Below, one piece after another: positions 27,561 to 35,880 of a stretch of 64,000 bases of DNA. The notes beneath the pieces are model-generated. The model was given only the letters and a program-made list of their open reading frames with translations, was not told the origin of the DNA and did no database searches. The position numbers and the translations under genes are program-made. Position 1 is the stretch's first letter. Every line of letters starts with the position of its first letter. This DNA comes from CAVPCZ01 sp963779225 (GTDB lineage Bacteria > Bacteroidota > Ignavibacteria > UBA10030 > UBA6906), in contig CAVZWW010000003.1 in NCBI GenBank assembly GCA_963779225.1, forward strand, positions 1,054,001 through 1,118,000. The letters run 5' to 3'.

Positions 27561-27674
27561 ATGGCGAACAAACGAGAAGCGATTGACGCCGCATTGCTCG
27601 ATGAGCTCCTTGTGGGCCGGGACTCAAAGACCGTTCTGAGTTCTGAAGGGCTGTTTGGCGAAGTGCAGAAGGTC
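27561..27674 (+). mobile_element. IS256-family transposase remnant (N-terminus only)
   Basis: The first 38 codons read like the start of an IS256-type transposase: MANKREAIDAALLDELLVGR, then DSKTVLSSEGLFGEVQKV. Similarity ends abruptly near 27674, where minus-strand epimerase sequence begins. No DDE residues or terminal inverted repeats are visible. It is a scar of an insertion sequence. Confidence 0.65.
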
Positions 27675-27679
27675 CACCC

Positions 27680-28569
27680 GCGTCTCACAATGGATGGGCT
27701 TCCCGAGATTGTCAGCGCCCCTTTGACTCCAGTCGGCGATCCATTCGATGATTTTACCAATAGGAACCGGTGGATTTCCCCAATAGAGAATTCGCCCTTG
27801 AGGCATTGCCAAGATACGCCTTGCCGTTTTGCAGGCCGGGTTTTTGGGCCTGTTTGCCGGAAAGCTCACCAAATCTGCCGGCTAGCCTTCGTACAGATAA
27901 CTGTTCCGGCCCTGTGCTATTCAGGATGGCACTTGGCTTGCCGCATAATCAACACTTCTCAGAACCTGCTCAGCGCAATCCTCTGCCCAATCCCGTTCAT
28001 TAATCCTGTTGTTACATCAACTGGTGCATCACGATACACTCTGGTGGCAATATCCACCAGAACGCCGTATCGTAATTCAAGGGCACAATTCAACGAATCG
28101 GTATGACCTCTGTCCCCTTTCCTGCGGCATAGAAGTTAAAGACCCTTTCTCTTCCAAGAGAACTCATCGCATATTCACCAATCAGAAAAAGTGCATCCCG
28201 TTTCAATAGGATCTCCTGCATAGACATCAACCACCGGACTCACGCCGCCTGTTGAAAACACTGCTATCCTGGAGTATCTGCTCACTTCCGCTACATTGTG
28301 AGGAACCATTGCATTGGCCGCTCAGGGGAGCCATTCGCTCCTGCTTGAACCGAATTTCCTCCCTGCCATATACACAATACTTCAGCGTGAGGAGGCTGAT
28401 CCGCCGCCTTGCGGTCAAGCAAATCGCACTGCACTGTTTCCATTCCCTTCCTTTCGAGAGGTTTGAGGGGCTGAACATCTGCAGCATAGACATTTTGCCG
28501 TACACCAACTGTATCTGCGCCCCTTCTGGCCATGAGCGGACCTATTATATGGCCGTCGCCAATGATCAT
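27680..28569 (-). pseudogene. NAD-dependent epimerase/SDR pseudogene with many frameshifts
   Basis: Read on the minus strand, successive frames give an almost complete nucleotide-sugar-epimerase-like protein. The N-terminus MIIGDGHIIGPLMARRGAD and CDLLDRKA are in one frame. FSTGGVSPVVDVYAGDPIET and CTFSDW are in another. LGRERVFNFYAAGKG, LRYGVLVDIATRVYRDAPVD, WAEDCAEQVLRSVDYAA, STGPEQLSVRRLAGRFGE and IGKIIEWIADW follow in further frames. At least five shifts and several stops interrupt it, so it is long dead. The ribosome site GGGAGA before the original ATG at 28569 remains. The 3' end abuts the IS256 remnant. Confidence 0.75.
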
Positions 28570-28795
28570 GATGTCTCCCTGTAAACCCTTGAATTACTCC
28601 ACGGGATACGCAAAGGGGCTTGAGGTGAAGTCTTCAGGTTGGCTAACTAATTCAAATCCATCGGGTAACATCTGCATGGTACTTTCTTTCATGACGTGTT
28701 TCCAAAGAAGAGTCGACCTGTTTGGTATTGATGTATTGGCAATGCACACCTGTAAATGCAACTCATTCGAGCATGTTGAGAGAGGAGAAACACCT

Positions 28796-29002
28796 ATGAA
28801 ATTAGGGAGATACTGTTGGTTTGTACGGAGAAAATGCACGATATTTGACTTGAAGGCCTCTGAAGCCCCGGAGAATTGTCTTGCGCTCCTCCCTGCCTTG
28901 CCTGAGCCTCCGTGCCGGCCCGAGGCCTTCACGAACGCGGCATTGCAGATAGTTCTCAACGGGCTCACCGAGGCGCATGATCACGAACGACTCATGAAAT
29001 GA
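28796..29002 (+). CDS. Small hypothetical protein coupled to serine hydrolase gene
   Basis: The 68-residue frame starts at ATG 28796 after AGAGGAGA and ends in an ATGA overlap with the serine hydrolase start at 28999. The product begins MKLGRYCWFVRRKC and ends ALQIVLNGLTEAHDHERLMK. I do not recognise it. The good ribosome site and the overlap argue that it is translated, perhaps to couple translation of the next gene. The open frame extends further upstream, but that part reads through epimerase debris. Confidence 0.45.
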   Translation: MKLGRYCWFVRRKCTIFDLKASEAPENCLALLPALPEPPCRPEAFTNAALQIVLNGLTEAHDHERLMK

Positions 29003-30057
29003 AATCAATAGTGACAGTGACATTCCTGGCAGTGGTCCTCGTGTCGTGTTCATCGTTACACCCCGGCGAACATGATGACATCCTGGAGCCTTATTGCCTT
29101 ACCGACGGCCCCGGGGGAGCGGTGATGGTTCTCCGGCACGATTCCGTGCTCTATGCAAAGGCCTTTGGCAGGGCGGATATTGAGGCCGGCACGGAGATCA
29201 CGTTGAGCACCAACTTCAGACTTGCCTCTGTGACAAAACAGTTTACGGCGATGGCCGTGATGATTCTGGTCGAACGGGGGAAAGTGTCACTCGACCAGAC
29301 CCCTGCGGACTTCTTTCCCGGCTTCGCACCGGTCGGACGGACAATCACCCTGAAGCACCTGCTGACGCACACTTCCGGGATCCTGGCGTATGAGGACGTC
29401 ATGCCGGGGTCTACTACAGTTCCGCTGCTCGACAGGGACGTGCTTCAGATTCTCAAGGACATCGACAGTACCTACCACCGCCCGGGGTCGGCATTTCGGT
29501 ACAGTAATTCGGGCTACGCGTTGCTTGCACTGGTTGTCGAGAAAGTGTCCGGCGTATCGTTCGCACGTTTTCTCAAGGAGAACATATTCCTCCCTCTGGG
29601 AATGAACAACACGGTTGCATACGAGCGCGGGATTTCCGAAGTCTCCACAAGGGCATACGGATACTCGGTGGATACCGCCAGGGCGGATCGATTCGTGCGC
29701 ACGGACCAGAGTATGACGAGTTCTGTGCTTGGCGACGGCGGCGTCTATTCATCGGTCAACGATCTACGGAAATGGAATGCTGCGCTTACTGCAGGCTCTC
29801 TTGTCCGGGAGAAAACGCTGCAGGAGATGCTCTCACGCAGTGCAGTGATAGATACCGGAATAACCTGGTACGGATATGGATGGTACAACAGGAGCATGGA
29901 CGGTGTTCCGATTTACTACCATGGTGGTTCGACTGTCGGATTTCGCACATTCATTGTTCGCATTCCGGAGCGTTTCCTGACGGTCATCGGGCTTTTCAAC
30001 CGCTCAGACGTGAATGCAGGGGAAATATGTACGAAATTGGCACGGTTGCACTTCTGA
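28999..30057 (+). CDS. Beta-lactamase-family serine hydrolase, lipoprotein
   Basis: The protein has 352 residues. A lipobox (AVVLVSC) near residue 17 makes it a lipoprotein. Class-C beta-lactamase-type motifs are present: SVTK (Ser77, Lys80), YSN (Tyr168) and YYHGGSTVG near the C-terminus, plus LKHLLTHTSGI. Such enzymes act on D-amino-acid peptides or esters; the true substrate is not evident. The last 41 codons lie inside the 601-bp direct repeat. The URO-D gene follows after 114 bases. The start overlaps the stop of a 68-residue frame. Confidence 0.88.
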   Translation: MKSIVTVTFLAVVLVSCSSLHPGEHDDILEPYCLTDGPGGAVMVLRHDSVLYAKAFGRADIEAGTEITLSTNFRLASVTKQFTAMAVMILVERGKVSLDQTPADFFPGFAPVGRTITLKHLLTHTSGILAYEDVMPGSTTVPLLDRDVLQILKDIDSTYHRPGSAFRYSNSGYALLALVVEKVSGVSFARFLKENIFLPLGMNNTVAYERGISEVSTRAYGYSVDTARADRFVRTDQSMTSSVLGDGGVYSSVNDLRKWNAALTAGSLVREKTLQEMLSRSAVIDTGITWYGYGWYNRSMDGVPIYYHGGSTVGFRTFIVRIPERFLTVIGLFNRSDVNAGEICTKLARLHF

Positions 30058-30535
30058 TGCCGCTGCAGGGGTATCGCTCGACCGGTGCGTCCATGGTGTT
30101 CAGTTCCTTCGGTTCTGCACGGCAGGAGAGCTCACTGGAATGTCAATCCATTCAGTTGACAGAGCAGTAGTATGACACGGCGCGAACGATTGATGGCGAC
30201 GTTGCGGGGGGAGCCGGTCGACAGGCCGGCGGTGAGTTTCTACGAAGTCGGCGGGTTCCGGGTAGATCCAGCCGATTCCGATCCGTACAACATCTACAAC
30301 TCACCCGACTGGCAGCCTTTGCTGAAGCTTGCGGAGGAGCGCACCGACATCATCCGCATCATGAGCCCGGTCCGGGAGCGCTCGATCGACCCGACCGGTT
30401 CAGCAGCGGGTGCATGCTGGCACGAATTCTTCAGCGAAGACACCCGGGACGACGGCGAAACGCGGACGACGCGCACGGTGTTGAGCGTTGCCGGGCGGAG
30501 GCTGACGCAGGTCACGAAACGCGAGCGGCAGATCA
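29935..30535 (+). repeat. 601-bp direct repeat, copy B
   Basis: This is the parental-looking copy: it sits inside two intact genes, covering the 3' end of the serine hydrolase and the 5' third of the URO-D gene. It matches 20083-20683 base for base in the comparison I made by eye. Recombination between the copies would remove 9852 bases, including the CHAT/sigma block. Confidence 0.95.
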
Positions 30536-31338
30536 ACACGGTGTGGACCGTCGAGCATCTGCTCAAGGACGCCGACGACGTCAGGGCCTATCTCACCATC
30601 CCGGACGAAGTGTTTGCGGAGCGCATCGATATTGCGCCGCTCGAAGCCGAGGAAGCCGTCCTCGGGGACCGGGGAATCGTAATGGTGGACACGGAAGACC
30701 CGCTCTGTGCGGCGGCAGCCTTGTTCAGTATGGAGGACTACACGGTGCTGGCGTTTACCGAACCGGCGTTGTTCCACCAACTGCTTGAGAAAATGGCGCG
30801 CCGCATCCAGCCACGCACCGCCGAAATCAGCCGTCGGTTTCCCGGCAGGCTCTGGCGCATCTACGGCCCCGAGTATGCCTCGGAACCCTACCTGCCACCG
30901 CGTTTGTTTGACGAATATGTCATCCGCTATGTTGCTCCCATGATCCGCGACATCCATGCCCACGGAGGCTACGCACGCGTCCATTGTCACGGCCGTATAA
31001 GAAATATCCTCGACATGATTGCCGGCATGGACGCGGACGCACTGGACCCGATCGAACCGCCCCCGCAGGGCGACATGACATTGCGCGAAGTCCGGCAAAG
31101 CCATGGCCGACAACTCGTATTGTTCGGGGATCTGGAAATTGCAGACATCGAGATGCTCCCCACCCCACGATTTTCAGAGCTGGTGAAACGTGTGCTTTAT
31201 GAAGGGACCGCCGGCGGGGGACGAGGGTTCGTGCTGCTACCCTCCGCCGGCCCGTATGGCCGCACCCTCTCTCCGGTGACACTGCACAATTACGAAACCA
31301 TGATCCATTTGGCTGAAACGTGGCAGCTACATTCCTGA
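30172..31338 (+). CDS. Uroporphyrinogen decarboxylase-family protein (MtaA/CmuA-like)
   Basis: The product has 388 residues. The opening MTRRERLMATLRGEPVDRPA is the usual start of the URO-D superfamily branch that includes methyltransferases such as MtaA and CmuA rather than true HemE. The barrel shows RVHCHGRIRNILDMIAGMDA, where His and nearby residues take the place of the metal-binding region, then ALDPIEPPPQGDMTL and the C-terminal GFVLLPSAGPYGRTLSP. It could be a corrinoid- or thiol-linked methyltransferase, but no corrinoid protein gene is adjacent. The first 121 codons are duplicated at 20320. Confidence 0.82.
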   Translation: MTRRERLMATLRGEPVDRPAVSFYEVGGFRVDPADSDPYNIYNSPDWQPLLKLAEERTDIIRIMSPVRERSIDPTGSAAGACWHEFFSEDTRDDGETRTTRTVLSVAGRRLTQVTKRERQINTVWTVEHLLKDADDVRAYLTIPDEVFAERIDIAPLEAEEAVLGDRGIVMVDTEDPLCAAAALFSMEDYTVLAFTEPALFHQLLEKMARRIQPRTAEISRRFPGRLWRIYGPEYASEPYLPPRLFDEYVIRYVAPMIRDIHAHGGYARVHCHGRIRNILDMIAGMDADALDPIEPPPQGDMTLREVRQSHGRQLVLFGDLEIADIEMLPTPRFSELVKRVLYEGTAGGGRGFVLLPSAGPYGRTLSPVTLHNYETMIHLAETWQLHS

Positions 31339-31399
31339 AGAAACACGTTTTGAAAGCTGTCGATCCGGATCCGCCTTTCTATTGTCTGTTGTGCGACAA

Positions 31400-32383
31400 A
31401 TGGCTACTCTCACGGGAGGGTTCAACAGGAAACGACGCAGTTTTCTGACCGCTGCTGTTCTGACAGGCGTTTCCGGCCGACCCAATCAAGGCAACCTCAT
31501 GGATATGATGACTCATGCCGCTTCCGAGAAACCACTTCCACGTCGCCCGTACAAGAATGGCGTGGATCTTTCCGTCGTCGGGTTCGGCGGAATCATCCTC
31601 AAGGGAATGCAGCAGAAGACGGCGGATAGTGCTGTTGCTGAGGCTTTTGAACGGGGGGTGAACTATTTCGATGTTGCCCCATCATACGAAAACGGTGAGG
31701 TGGAAGAGAAGCTCGGGCCGGCGCTTGCAACGTACAGAAGCAGAGTCTTTCTCTCATGCAAGACGATGGAGAGGGAGGCCGGTGCAGCGGAGCTGGAACT
31801 TGTGAAGTCTCTGCGCAGGCTGAAGACGGACCATTTTGATTTGTATCAGTTTCATGCTGTGACGCGCCCTGAAGAAGTTGACCAGATCTTCGCCGCAGGC
31901 GGGGCGATGGAGACGTTCCTCAAGGCACGAAATGACGGAAAGATCAGATATATCGGGTTCTCCGCTCACTCTGAAGCCGCAGCGCTGGCAATGATGAACC
32001 GCTTCAAGTTCGATTCGGTGCTCTTTCCTTTCAACCTGGTCTGCTATGCCCGTGGGAATTTCGGTCCCGCTGTCATGGAGAGGGCGAAGAGGGAAGGTGC
32101 AGCACGTCTCGCATTGAAGATGCTTGCCCGCGGGCCCTGGCCTGAGGGAGCCACAAAGGCTTATCTCAATACATGGTACCAGCCCATCGACGATGTCGAT
32201 GGGGCGCGCAAGGCGGTGCGCTTCACATTGAGTGAAGATGTCACCTCGGCGATTCCGCCGGGAGACATCCGGCTTTTTCGACTCGCGTTGAACCTGGCCG
32301 CGGAGTTTGAAGCATTAACCATGGAGGAACGAGCGGAGATAATTGCCGAAACCGGGGGCATGGTGCCGCTGTTCCAATCGTGA
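31400..32383 (+). CDS. Aldo/keto reductase with Tat signal
   Basis: The product has 327 residues from the ATG at 31400 (a TTG at 31382 is possible). The N-terminus contains NRKRRSFLTAAVLTG, a twin-arginine export motif. The reductase barrel follows: VGFGGIILKG, NYFDVAPSYENGEVEEKLG with the catalytic Asp/Tyr region, VFLSCKTM with the catalytic Lys, and YQFHAV with the His. This layout resembles exported aldo/keto reductases of FCB bacteria. The cofactor would have to be loaded before export. The substrate is unknown. It starts 61 bases after the URO-D gene. Confidence 0.83.
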   Translation: MATLTGGFNRKRRSFLTAAVLTGVSGRPNQGNLMDMMTHAASEKPLPRRPYKNGVDLSVVGFGGIILKGMQQKTADSAVAEAFERGVNYFDVAPSYENGEVEEKLGPALATYRSRVFLSCKTMEREAGAAELELVKSLRRLKTDHFDLYQFHAVTRPEEVDQIFAAGGAMETFLKARNDGKIRYIGFSAHSEAAALAMMNRFKFDSVLFPFNLVCYARGNFGPAVMERAKREGAARLALKMLARGPWPEGATKAYLNTWYQPIDDVDGARKAVRFTLSEDVTSAIPPGDIRLFRLALNLAAEFEALTMEERAEIIAETGGMVPLFQS

Positions 32384-32463
32384 TTCACTTCCGTGACCGA
32401 TTCACCTGAAAAACAGCCTGGAAGGGGGGGGGTACACCAATCACAACCGCCATCAGAAGGGCA

Positions 32464-33039
32464 ATGCCCATGGGCTCTTCATCGAAAGGTGCGGGGTTGT
32501 CCTGGCTGAGGGGATGGCACGCCCCGTTCGTACTGTTCCTGGCAATCCTCGTACCTGTCACGCCCCTTCTCGCTGAGGTCCTGGCGGACGTTGCAGCTCG
32601 CAACAAAGCCGGAGCAACGGTGTCAGCAATCCCTGTGACATCGCGCTCCTTTCCCTCCTCCTACTTTATCACTCTCGATCTCTTCGGCCGGGGGAACCTC
32701 CTTGACCCTACACCCCTGCTCCTGCCTCCGGGTGCCGTTACAAAAGCCTGCGATGCCGGGAGGGCAGATGCCGACGCAGAGGTAGGTGGCACCCTCTGGT
32801 TCATTCTCGGTTGTTTCGTCTGGGGTGTTCTTTTCGCGTATGTCATTGCACCGTCGGTGCCCGAGGAAAGCCTGAAAGGCAAGACGGCGGAATACGTTCG
32901 CTCGTACACCGAATGTTACAAAGACGTGGCCAGCTCGATCCAGGTGAAATGGGCATGGTACGGATTTCTTGCGGTGTTGGCTCTCGGAATGCTTTTCGGC
33001 GCAGTGGTCTACCTGACGAACACGGGGATGTCAAACTGA
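32464..33039 (+). CDS. Hypothetical membrane protein
   Basis: The protein has 191 residues (185 if it starts at 32470). Three hydrophobic segments are visible: FVLFLAILVPVTPLLAEVLA near residue 25, LWFILGCFVWGVLFAYVIA near 115 and FLAVLALGMLFGAVVYL near 175. The stretch between the first and second segments is likely extracytoplasmic. I do not recognise a family. AAGGG precedes the start. It stands alone between the reductase and the sulfatase. Confidence 0.6.
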   Translation: MPMGSSSKGAGLSWLRGWHAPFVLFLAILVPVTPLLAEVLADVAARNKAGATVSAIPVTSRSFPSSYFITLDLFGRGNLLDPTPLLLPPGAVTKACDAGRADADAEVGGTLWFILGCFVWGVLFAYVIAPSVPEESLKGKTAEYVRSYTECYKDVASSIQVKWAWYGFLAVLALGMLFGAVVYLTNTGMSN

Positions 33040-33129
33040 TGAGTCCGCGGGGTTCGATTGCCTGCCCGCCCGCAGGGGGATGATGTGACGTTTGTGGCCT
33101 TGAACGCTAATGAATGAACCGGAGAACCC

Positions 33130-34755
33130 ATGAGAACCCGCGTAATGGAGGTGGCTGCCAGGAAGGAACATCGTGTGCGAAGATGCCTTCTTTGGTCGGT
33201 GGCTCTGGCCGGCGCAGCCATGGCATTCAACTTCCATGCGATAGTGCAAAGCCCGGCAGCCGCTCCTCCTCCTGCCGACAGGCGTCCGAGTATCGTGTTC
33301 ATTATGGCGGATGACCACGCCGCACATGCGATCAGCGCATACGGTTCGCTCGTGAACCGGACACCCAACATCGATCGACTGGCGAGGCAAGGCGTGTTGA
33401 TGCGTAACGTCTTTGCCACCAACGCGATATGCACACCCAGCCGGGCTTCGATCCTCACCGGGCAATACTCACACGTCAACGGAGTGCCATTGTTCAACCG
33501 CTTCGACAGCTCCCGTCAAACGGTGGCGCGGCTCCTGCAGGCCGCCGGCTACCATACGGGGATGATCGGCAAGTGGCACCTGGGCAGCGATCCCGTGGGT
33601 TTCGACCGGTGGGAGATACTTCCTGGACAGGGCGCCTATGCCGATCCGGTTCTTTACACTGCCACAGGAGAGACCACATACACGGGTCGATATGTGACGG
33701 ATGTCATTACTGATCTCGCTATCGACTTCATCCGGACCAGACCGGTGGATAGACCGTTCTTTCTCATGGTGCACCACAAGGCACCTCACCGTCCTTGGAT
33801 CCCTGACGAGGCGTACAGGAAGGTGTTTGCGAACCGGGTGATTCCGGAGCCACCGACGTTGCGGGACACCTACGACACACGCACCGACGCTCTTCATGAG
33901 AACAAGCAGCGCGTGTTTTCGGATTTGACCAGGCGTGACCTCAAGCTCGAACCGCCTCCCCGCCTCGAGGAGGATGAACTCCGGCGATGGCTTTCGACGA
34001 AACCCGACACGGTCATCGTTGCCGGGGGAGTACGCACGGACACGCTGAGGGGGGAGAAGTTGAACCGGTGGAAGTACCAGCGGTACATGCAGGACTACCT
34101 CGCAACCATTCAGTCGATTGATGATAACGTCGGCCGATTGCTGGATGTCCTGGACCGGGACGGCATCTCACACAACACCATGGTCATCTACACAAGTGAT
34201 CAGGGGTTCTTCCTGGGGGACCACGGGTTGTACGACAAGCGCTTCATGTACGAAGAGGCGTTGCGGATGCCCTTCCTCGTGCGGTGGCCGGAGGCCATTC
34301 CGCCCGGGTCACAACGCCACGATATTGCCCTCAATGTGGATTTTGCGGAAACGTTTCTCGATGCGGCAGGGCTTCCCGCGCCGGTGGAAATGCAGGGCCG
34401 GAGCTTTCTCTCCGTTCTGTGCGGCCGGGCACCGGCGGACTGGCGTACGTCCATGTACTACCGCTATTACCATGACCCGGGCGATCACAACACCCGCGCC
34501 CACTACGGCGTGCGTACCAGGACCCACAAGCTGATCTACTTCTGGAAGAAAGATCAGTGGGAGTTGTTCGACCTCCGCAACGATCCCTCCGAGCTCCACA
34601 ATCTCTACGGTCAGCCCGGGCAAGAACAGGTTACCGTGGCACTGAAGGCCGAGCTGGAGCGGTTGAAGGAGAGTCTGCACGATACCGACCGGTTTGCCGA
34701 CGTACAACTGCCTAATGGCGTTGATGGGCCGGTGGCAAGACTCCGCGGGAAATAG
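33130..34755 (+). CDS. Type I sulfatase
   Basis: The protein has 541 residues with a signal segment near residues 20-40. The metal-binding start IVFIMADDHAAHAISAYG and the maturation motif CTPSRASILTGQYSH are clear. Cys101 would be turned into formylglycine. Later motifs include GMIGKWHLG, FFLMVHHKAPHRPW and YTSDQGFFLGDHGLYDKRFM. This is the N-acetylglucosamine-6-sulfatase/choline-sulfatase-like layout of exported sulfatases. It probably removes sulfate from glycans in the periplasm. No anaerobic maturase gene is in the window. GGAG lies before the ATG. Confidence 0.92.
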   Translation: MRTRVMEVAARKEHRVRRCLLWSVALAGAAMAFNFHAIVQSPAAAPPPADRRPSIVFIMADDHAAHAISAYGSLVNRTPNIDRLARQGVLMRNVFATNAICTPSRASILTGQYSHVNGVPLFNRFDSSRQTVARLLQAAGYHTGMIGKWHLGSDPVGFDRWEILPGQGAYADPVLYTATGETTYTGRYVTDVITDLAIDFIRTRPVDRPFFLMVHHKAPHRPWIPDEAYRKVFANRVIPEPPTLRDTYDTRTDALHENKQRVFSDLTRRDLKLEPPPRLEEDELRRWLSTKPDTVIVAGGVRTDTLRGEKLNRWKYQRYMQDYLATIQSIDDNVGRLLDVLDRDGISHNTMVIYTSDQGFFLGDHGLYDKRFMYEEALRMPFLVRWPEAIPPGSQRHDIALNVDFAETFLDAAGLPAPVEMQGRSFLSVLCGRAPADWRTSMYYRYYHDPGDHNTRAHYGVRTRTHKLIYFWKKDQWELFDLRNDPSELHNLYGQPGQEQVTVALKAELERLKESLHDTDRFADVQLPNGVDGPVARLRGK

Positions 34756-34890
34756 GAATCCTCTAGCTGGGGAAAATGGCATCTGCAAACAGTCGCCTGG
34801 AGGTTGCGCCTCTTCCCCTGTTAACGCAGGCAGTACCTGTACCCGGCTTCTCCCGTGAATTGTGTGCGAGGGCGTCAAATCCCTCCCTGA

Positions 34891-34949
34891 GAGGACTAGC
34901 TACTCTTTCAACCTTTCGGACGATTCATTCTGACGTTCACTTCGGTATA
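34891..34949 (+). promoter_or_regulatory. Stress-island element copy 2 (upstream of CsbD gene)
   Basis: The 33-nt block opens GGACTAGCTACTCTTTC and ends CTTTCGGACGATT. A 19-nt spacer leads to GTATACT at 34943-34949. It lies about 90 bases before the CsbD start and is followed by a hairpin. Confidence 0.85.
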
Positions 34950-34968
34950 CTTCATCAGGCTCAATGCC

Positions 34969-34989
34969 TGCGGCCCTCTCCGTGAGGGC
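34969..34989 (+). other. 5' UTR hairpin after element copy 2
   Basis: CGGCCCTC (34969-34976) pairs perfectly with GAGGGCCG (34982-34989) around a five-base loop. It lies about 20 bases past the GTATACT box and 51 before the CsbD start, so it would be in the leader RNA. There is no T-run, so it is not a plain terminator. Confidence 0.5.
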
Positions 34990-35040
34990 CGGAATGCTGG
35001 CGAAGTACGTGAAGAATTCTCTCAGGAGGGAAACCGTCCG

Positions 35041-35349
35041 ATGAACTGGGATCGCATAGAGGGGGAGTGGAAGCAACAGAGGGGCAGAGCCGTCCATCAT
35101 TGGGGCAAGATGATGAACGATGAGCTGGCTGCAATCGCGGGCAAGTATGAGGAGCTTGTGGGAAAGTTGCAGGAGAGGCACGGCATTGCCAGCGAACAAT
35201 CCAAACGTCAGATAGACGACTTCAAAAAGATCGTCGGGGAATTAAAGAGGTCCAACACCAGGCTCACGATACTGCAGGCACGTCACAGGAAAACGAAGCC
35301 TGCACCACGGAAGACGAAACCGAGGATATCACGCAGAAAGGCGTCCTGA
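35041..35349 (+). CDS. CsbD-family general stress protein
   Basis: The protein has 102 residues. The N-terminal 60 residues are a CsbD domain: MNWDRIEGEWKQQRGR, then WGKMMNDELAAIAGKYEELV and GKLQERHGIASEQSKRQ. A basic tail (RHRKTKPAPRKTKPRISRRK) follows, which could bind nucleic acid or polyphosphate; this is inference. CsbD is a general stress protein controlled by sigma B in Bacillus; its molecular role is not settled. Expression here is probably driven by element copy 2. The paralogue at 56258 has the same layout with a similar basic tail. Confidence 0.9.
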   Translation: MNWDRIEGEWKQQRGRAVHHWGKMMNDELAAIAGKYEELVGKLQERHGIASEQSKRQIDDFKKIVGELKRSNTRLTILQARHRKTKPAPRKTKPRISRRKAS

Positions 35350-35448
35350 TCACCGGCGGGCAGGTTATCTCGCTGGTCGGCAGGACAAACAAGCTGTGAT
35401 GCTTCTCACGGGAGGTGACCCCTGCAGAAACACCACGAAGAGGCTTCA

Positions 35449-35771
35449 ATGGAATCCGATGGAGATATACTTATCGAGCGGTTGAATACCGACAAAACCC
35501 GGCGGGACATCGGGTCGGACATGGTGCATCACGTATACTTCGAGCTGTCCGGGCATCCAGCACCGGAATGGATAAGCATCTTCCGAATTTGCCGCTTCAA
35601 GAAGTCGCGGCGACGCAACTGCCGGCAATGAAGAAAATTGTTGCTGCGACGAGTGAGGCCTACAAGCGATATGCTCAGAAAGAAGCAGCTGCACTTGAGC
35701 ATCGAAAGGCTGCGTGGGAGGAGGAACGACAAACCGTGAACGCTGTCGCTGCGTCGTTACGGTTCCATTAG
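35449..35771 (+). pseudogene. Small gene with internal loss and frameshift
   Basis: Two frames look like the front and back of one small protein. The first runs from ATG 35449 (after GAAGAGG) and reads MESDGDILIERLNTDK, then HHVYFELSGHPAPEWISIF, to a stop at 35631. The second, open across 35568-35771, reads PLQEVAATQLPAMKKIVAAT, then EAYKRYAQKEAAALEHR and AASLRFH. The parts meet around 35580-35620. From memory, similar small proteins carry a longer middle segment, so a short internal deletion changed the frame. I cannot name a function. Confidence 0.5.
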
Positions 35772-35880
35772 CTGCGCCTGGGACGAGAGGGAAGTCGGCG
35801 ACCGGTCAAGCGGCGAACCCTGTTGTGCAGATCCCACCCCGCTCTTTCATACCATACACTAACTCAACAAGGAGTTCACG

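Noticed and set aside
20083..30535. The repeat pair as a Campbell-type plasmid insertion or as transposon ends
   Set aside because: In a single-crossover insertion each copy would keep one native flank; here copy B keeps both. There are no terminal inverted repeats or target duplications at the repeat ends.
32387..32438. Possible ninth copy of the stress element before the membrane protein at 32464
   Set aside because: It has a CGATT followed by GTACACC, but the spacer is 29 nt rather than 18-20 and the front half of the 33-nt block is missing.
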